Shown here one piece after another: positions 31,299 through 34,481 of a stretch of 34,481 nucleotides of DNA. Position numbers and translations under genes: made by a program. Under the pieces are notes generated by a model. The model was not told where the DNA came from and ran no database searches. It saw only the letters and a program-made list of their open reading frames with translations. How positions within the stretch are numbered: the first letter of the stretch is position 1; the number at the start of each line of letters is the position of its first letter. Where the stretch lies: NCBI GenBank assembly GCA_005798285.1, contig SYKE01000020.1, positions 1 to 34,481 of the forward strand. Reading direction: 5' to 3'. Origin of the DNA: Actinomycetota bacterium. GTDB lineage: Bacteria; Armatimonadota; SYMT01.

Positions 31299-31327
31299 AG
31301 AGTATCGAATTCGGACAGATCTGTCAA
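31299..31327 (-). promoter_or_regulatory. Promoter and palindromic operator of the XRE-ImmA/PIN operon
   Basis: On the minus strand TTGACA (31322-31327) is separated by 17 bp from TACTCT (31299-31304), with the start codon 54 bp further on. The -35 is a perfect match; the -10 is weak, with GATACT two bases upstream as an alternative. GACAGATCTGTC (31314-31325), a perfect 12-bp palindrome, overlaps the -35 and is a natural operator for the XRE domain. CGAATTCG (31306-31313) adjoins it. Confidence 0.65.
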
Positions 31328-31640
31328 AACATGCCCATCTTGTTGCAACTGTGTTTGGGGCGGACGCTCTTCACCTGTCCGCCCAGGACACGGAAACCAT
31401 GGCGGGACGCAACCAACACGTCGCGCCTCATCGTGATGGGTGGACAGTCGGGCCAGAGAGTGGCAAGCGCGCATCGTTGGTTCATCAGATGCAGCAAGAG
31501 GCAATTGATCGGTGGTGGGAGATCTCTCGCAACCGAGAGTCGGAACTCCCCATCCATGGCTCCGATGGGCGGATTCGGGCGCGCGACAGCCACGGTCACG
31601 ATTCCTGTCCCCCAAAAGGAATGCTACTCTGACGCAAGGT
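31328..31640. other. Intergenic region, no gene seen
   Basis: Upstream of the XRE-ImmA promoter, reading away from it, I find only open frames with shadow-like composition and no start signals, up to where the degraded gene becomes recognisable near 31641. Confidence 0.45.
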
Positions 31641-32023
31641 CGCTGGGATGTGCAACGTTTCCGCTGGGTGTTCCAGGCAGATTCACGCGGGAACCAGCGG
31701 ATTGATGCAGTTCCAGGCTGCTACGCCGTTTGCGACGTCCTGCCTTGTGGCGCTCTGCTTTCGGCAGAGCAGGCGAGATTGCTCGCGGGGCAGGCCTGTG
31801 TCGCCATGAGTGGACCGGCGACGGGGCCAGAAGGCCTGTTCCTGGCGGGGGCAAGCTGGGAACTCGTGCAGCCGGGCTCGATCCTTTGCCGGGTGGCGTA
31901 ATGCCAGGAGTTCATCAAGGAAGACCCCTCTGGGACGGTCTTGGATGCCGTCTTCGTCATCGTGGACGGCGTGACGGGAGAGATCTGGCAGACGGGCCCG
32001 GTGCTGGCGGGATCGCGGACTCG

Positions 32024-32079
32024 CCTCAAGCCGCTGAAGAGCGCCGCCAACGATCGCTTCGCGCTGGCGGCGCGGTTGA
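32024..32079 (+). repeat. Second copy of a 56-bp coding-type repeat
   Basis: Matches 29241-29296 at 52 of 56 positions in the same orientation. The copies lie 2.78 kb apart and bracket the XRE-ImmA/PIN operon. Confidence 0.75.
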
Positions 32080-32097
32080 GCGCGGTTGAGCGCGGTT
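32071..32097 (+). repeat. 10-bp tandem repeat
   Basis: CGCGGTTGAG occurs twice head-to-tail (32071-32080, 32081-32090), followed by a partial third copy CGCGGTT. Because the unit is not a multiple of three, gain or loss of a copy changes the reading frame through it. Confidence 0.85.
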
Positions 32098-32118
32098 CCG
32101 CGGGGGAAGCGGTGGGGC

Positions 32119-32388
32119 ATGGAACTGGCGGCCGGCCGGCCGATCAAGGGGAGTCAGCCGGAAGCAGGCGCCCGGCGATGGAGCGTAGCGGCAGGCAAGA
32201 GCCGGATCGAGCTGGCGCGATCGGATCGGAACCGATCGCTCTGGGTGCGCTCGACCGGAGGCGGATGGACGGGCGTGAGCCTGACCCGGACGCAGGTGAC
32301 CAAGATCCAGGCGCTCGCCGCGGGAACGCCCTCGGACCGTCTCTACCGAAATCCGATCTGGAAGGACGGACGCGCCACAAGTGGTTAA
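32119..32388 (+). CDS. Small hypothetical protein or 3' end of a broken gene
   Basis: An 89-aa frame from ATG 32119 (MELAAGRPIKGSQPEAG) with GGGGAAG about 11 nt upstream. The middle, SRIELARSDRNRSLWVRST then GGGWTGVSLTRTQVTKIQAL, has a convincing beta/helix pattern and differs from the Arg-rich look of shadow frames. The end is IWKDGRATSG. No family is recognised. It may be an independent small gene. Alternatively it may be the C-terminal part of the degraded gene upstream, since deleting one 10-bp repeat unit puts both in one frame. The next gene starts 177 bp downstream. Confidence 0.4.
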   Translation: MELAAGRPIKGSQPEAGARRWSVAAGKSRIELARSDRNRSLWVRSTGGGWTGVSLTRTQVTKIQALAAGTPSDRLYRNPIWKDGRATSG

Positions 32389-32565
32389 CTGTCTTAGCGC
32401 TTCCCCCTACTTCGTGCTGGACCCAGCGGGCTGCCACGGAAAGATCCTCGATCAGCCCTGGACCGAATTGCGCTGGCATCCATCCTGCCTGCCGGTCTGG
32501 GTCTGATGGTCCCCTGACGTTGGAAAGTGGGCTTTCGAGGTCGGGACTCCCAGGAGATCGCGTCA

Positions 32566-34317
32566 ATGAATTGGCTGCCACTGGCTGCGAAGCGGGCTTG
32601 GATGATCCAGTGTGCCATTTCAGTGCGAGGTGTGATTCTGAGTCTCTCGACCGCACTGTTCTGCATCTCCGCATCCCTTGCGCTGCCTGACGATCAGGAG
32701 AGGCTGCAGCTTCAGGTAGAACTCGGGTCGTCGCTCGAGAGAGCTCTGGGATCGTGGTCCAAAGGCTCGCCCATCAAATTCACCCTGGACCCGGAACTTC
32801 GGGACCAGAAGGTCACCTTCGCCCCACAGGGCCCTGTGGGGCGAACCGACCTGTTGGACAACGTGGCTGATCTCCTCCAGTCGCAGTGGCGGCCTGATCG
32901 CGATTCTCCCGACAAGCGAGTGCTGAAGCGGTCCAAGGCTGCGACCGATGAACTGGCGCGGCGACGGCGAGTTCTGGAACAGCGCCTGCCTCTCGCGCGA
33001 GCGCAGCAAAGGCAGCGTTTGATTGCGGCATTTCGCGCCGCTCGAAGTAAAGTCGATGGGCCGGCTGTGGAGATCTTTCCGGGACATTGGGGTCGGATCG
33101 GCGTGCCGCCTGGATCGGAACCTCTGGTGCGTTTTTTGGATATTCTGTCCGATCGAGATTGGGACAGTCTCTGTGAGCCGCTGACGCCTTCCGGATGCAT
33201 AGAAGACGATTCTCTCCTGAATGCCGCTCAGCCCCCAACACTCCTCTGGCGGGGTTCTGCCCTTAGCAGAGATCAGCGAGGTCACCTTGAAACGTATCTT
33301 TCCGCCACCGGCGGAGGGGACTTCGATCCAAGTAGGGCAGTTGTCACGGTGAGTGGTCGATTCAGTCAAGGGGGGACGAGGATATCGGTGAGGATATTCG
33401 GCGATTCTCTCCGAGAGGGGGTAGCGGTCATAGCTGGACCGGGTTCTGAGCTAAAGAAACTTGATAGTATGCAGGAAGAACCGTTGTTCATTGGCATGGA
33501 CCCTGTATTTAGCAAAGGAATCCCCGAGGGGCTGAAAAAACGGTCCTCTGAGTCTGTTGTGTTGGACTGGGAACGGATGGATTATGCGGAAGCGGCTCGG
33601 GCGCTGTCTCGGGCGGTTGGCGTTCCCTTTTTGGCAGATTATTACACGTTGGAGATTCGAGAAAATAATAGACTTCCTACCGGAAAAATGTCTATAGACG
33701 CGTTGTTTGGCAAATTCGGCACTGCATTTGGATGTCAATTCGCCTGGAGCAGAGGGATGCTCCTGATTCGGCGCGGCGATTGGTATCATCTGGACAGGAG
33801 GGAGATGCCGGAGAAACTGAGTCAGTATTGTCTTGGGAAAAAGAGGCCCGACGGGGGATGGCGAACTATGAGCACACTGACTCTCGTTCAGCTCGCGGGT
33901 GTGCTGAGTCGGGAGCAATTACAATGTTTAAGATTTCTTTCCGACCGAGAGAATCGAAATATCTTTTGTGCCGGAGAGTCCAGGGCCATCTCCAAAGAAT
34001 ATGAATTGCTTCGCCTGATTGGAGAGTTGACGCCGCAGCAGCGCCGAGAGTTTGTTGGCGGTCAGGGCTTGACTGCGAGTAGCATCTCCTCCAGGGGGCA
34101 AAGAGAGCTCATGACCTACATCCGGCTCAATACGCCCTCGTTGCTCAGTTGCCCGGATCCAGCCCAACTCTGGTTGCGCCTGGCTGTGACTCGATCCGGG
34201 AAGACAGTCTTCGGGCTGCCCGATATTGTGAAGCCGCTGGAATTGGAGGCGGCATTTCGGACAGCGGGCAAACCTGTGCGTTTCTCGATTGTCACGGGCA
34301 TCCCCTACATTCAGTGA
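32566..34317 (+). CDS. Exported protein with STN-like segments, unknown function
   Basis: A 583-aa protein. The N-terminus MNWLPLAAKRAW plus a hydrophobic run (about 18-40, VILSLSTALFCISASLAL) is a signal peptide or anchor. Two stretches resemble the secretin/TonB short N-terminal fold. One is near residues 65-110 (GSPIKFTLDPELRDQKVTFA, DLLDNVADLLQSQW); the other is near 340-400 (MDYAEAARALSRAVGVPFLA, ALFGKFGTAFGCQFAW, GMLLIRRGDWYHLDRR). No secretin pore or plug domain follows. A GTG start at 32527 is in frame, but AGGAG 9 nt before ATG 32566 decides the start. The stretch around 33420-33700 is visibly richer in A and T than the rest of the window, with codons such as ATA, AAA and TTG, which may mean foreign origin or weak expression. 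No operon partner is visible; the window ends 164 bp after it with nothing recognisable. Confidence 0.75.
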   Translation: MNWLPLAAKRAWMIQCAISVRGVILSLSTALFCISASLALPDDQERLQLQVELGSSLERALGSWSKGSPIKFTLDPELRDQKVTFAPQGPVGRTDLLDNVADLLQSQWRPDRDSPDKRVLKRSKAATDELARRRRVLEQRLPLARAQQRQRLIAAFRAARSKVDGPAVEIFPGHWGRIGVPPGSEPLVRFLDILSDRDWDSLCEPLTPSGCIEDDSLLNAAQPPTLLWRGSALSRDQRGHLETYLSATGGGDFDPSRAVVTVSGRFSQGGTRISVRIFGDSLREGVAVIAGPGSELKKLDSMQEEPLFIGMDPVFSKGIPEGLKKRSSESVVLDWERMDYAEAARALSRAVGVPFLADYYTLEIRENNRLPTGKMSIDALFGKFGTAFGCQFAWSRGMLLIRRGDWYHLDRREMPEKLSQYCLGKKRPDGGWRTMSTLTLVQLAGVLSREQLQCLRFLSDRENRNIFCAGESRAISKEYELLRLIGELTPQQRREFVGGQGLTASSISSRGQRELMTYIRLNTPSLLSCPDPAQLWLRLAVTRSGKTVFGLPDIVKPLELEAAFRTAGKPVRFSIVTGIPYIQ

Positions 34318-34481
34318 AGCTGCCCGGTTGGAATTGGCGTCCATTGGCGTCGTCCTGGCGGCGGCTTCTTCGTCGCGTCCGGGTAGGATACGGTGTCGGC
34401 TCTCGAGTGGGCACGTTGGCACGTTCGCGGACTTGCAGCGCTGTGTGTTGTTCCAACGGGAGTGGGCGCCTGAGGGATACC

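Larger units (their letters stand above)
31641..32098 (+). pseudogene. Degraded gene of unknown family with in-frame stop
   Basis: One continuous frame reads protein-like sequence from RWDVQRFRWVFQADSRGNQR to GSILCRVA. It meets TAA at 31899-31901, then continues in the same frame as CQEFIKEDPSGTVLDAVFV, IVDGVTGEIWQTGPV and LKPLKSAANDRFALAARLS. It then runs into a 10-bp tandem duplication that shifts the frame. Removing one repeat unit would join it to the frame used by the small ORF at 32119-32388. The ANDRFALAARL part is duplicated at 29.25 kb. No start codon with a ribosome-binding site is apparent. I do not recognise the family. A programmed read-through of TAA is conceivable but less likely than decay. 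Confidence 0.5.

Noticed and set aside
31331-31705. 124-aa plus frame upstream of the XRE-ImmA promoter
   Set aside because: Starts inside the divergent promoter region and overlaps the degraded gene in a different frame; composition is not protein-like.
29241-32079. Insertion sequence or composite transposon bounded by the 56-bp direct repeats
   Set aside because: No transposase or terminal inverted repeats; the repeats are coding-type gene fragments, not element ends.
1-34481. tRNA, rRNA or CRISPR array
   Set aside because: No cloverleaf with a TTCGA arm, no rRNA-like segment and no regularly spaced repeat-spacer series found by reading.

Overview
The window is about 34.5 kb of GC-rich bacterial chromosome, probably from a member of the Armatimonadota. 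The best taxonomic clue is the prepilin-like protein at 20813-21661. After its methylation-type N-terminus it carries the FPVFAQAR...C.SNLKQ...QDYDE block and ends with an H-X9-DG motif, a combination that is abundant in that phylum. The assignment rests on recognising this style of protein, not on a search. I see no rRNA, tRNA, CRISPR array, transposase or integrase.

Layout. 0.2-2.3 kb (minus): a sugar ABC importer pair, permease plus lipoprotein binding protein, with no ATPase in view. 2.5-7.2 kb: a tiny lipoprotein, a sulfotransferase, a 902-aa secreted M14-type carboxypeptidase and a second tiny lipoprotein. 7.3-11.9 kb (minus): a KimA-like potassium transporter, a secreted alpha/beta hydrolase and a radical SAM/SPASM protein. 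12.0-14.2 kb: a tandem universal stress protein facing a FecR-domain protein with an Arg/Gly/Pro-rich tail. 14.5-19.6 kb: a ceramidase-like enzyme with a C-terminal LamG domain, a PAP2 phosphatase, and a beta-propeller/phytanoyl-CoA dioxygenase-like pair. 19.9-21.7 kb: two divergent prepilin-type proteins. 21.8-23.7 kb (minus): folD and a PHP-domain phosphoesterase. 23.8-29.2 kb (plus): a TetR regulator, an arylsulfatase, a small secreted DUF1579-like protein, and a second sulfatase fused to an HExxH metallopeptidase domain. 29.2-32.4 kb: an accessory patch holding a two-gene XRE-ImmA/PIN cassette flanked by two remnants of one gene family. 32.6-34.3 kb: a secreted protein of unknown function with STN-like segments.

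How it fits together. Most genes encode exported enzymes or transporters of a scavenging heterotroph: sugar import, peptide trimming, sulfate-ester removal and lipid/phosphate hydrolysis. Many genes end in long, perfectly paired hairpins without a U-tract, so units here appear short and individually terminated. The most system-like element is the XRE-ImmA/PIN pair. It has a clear promoter whose -35 box is covered by a 12-bp palindrome, and it sits between degraded copies of another gene. The most unusual single protein is the sulfatase-metallopeptidase fusion. Functions are inferred from motifs and family resemblance read by eye; no database search was possible.
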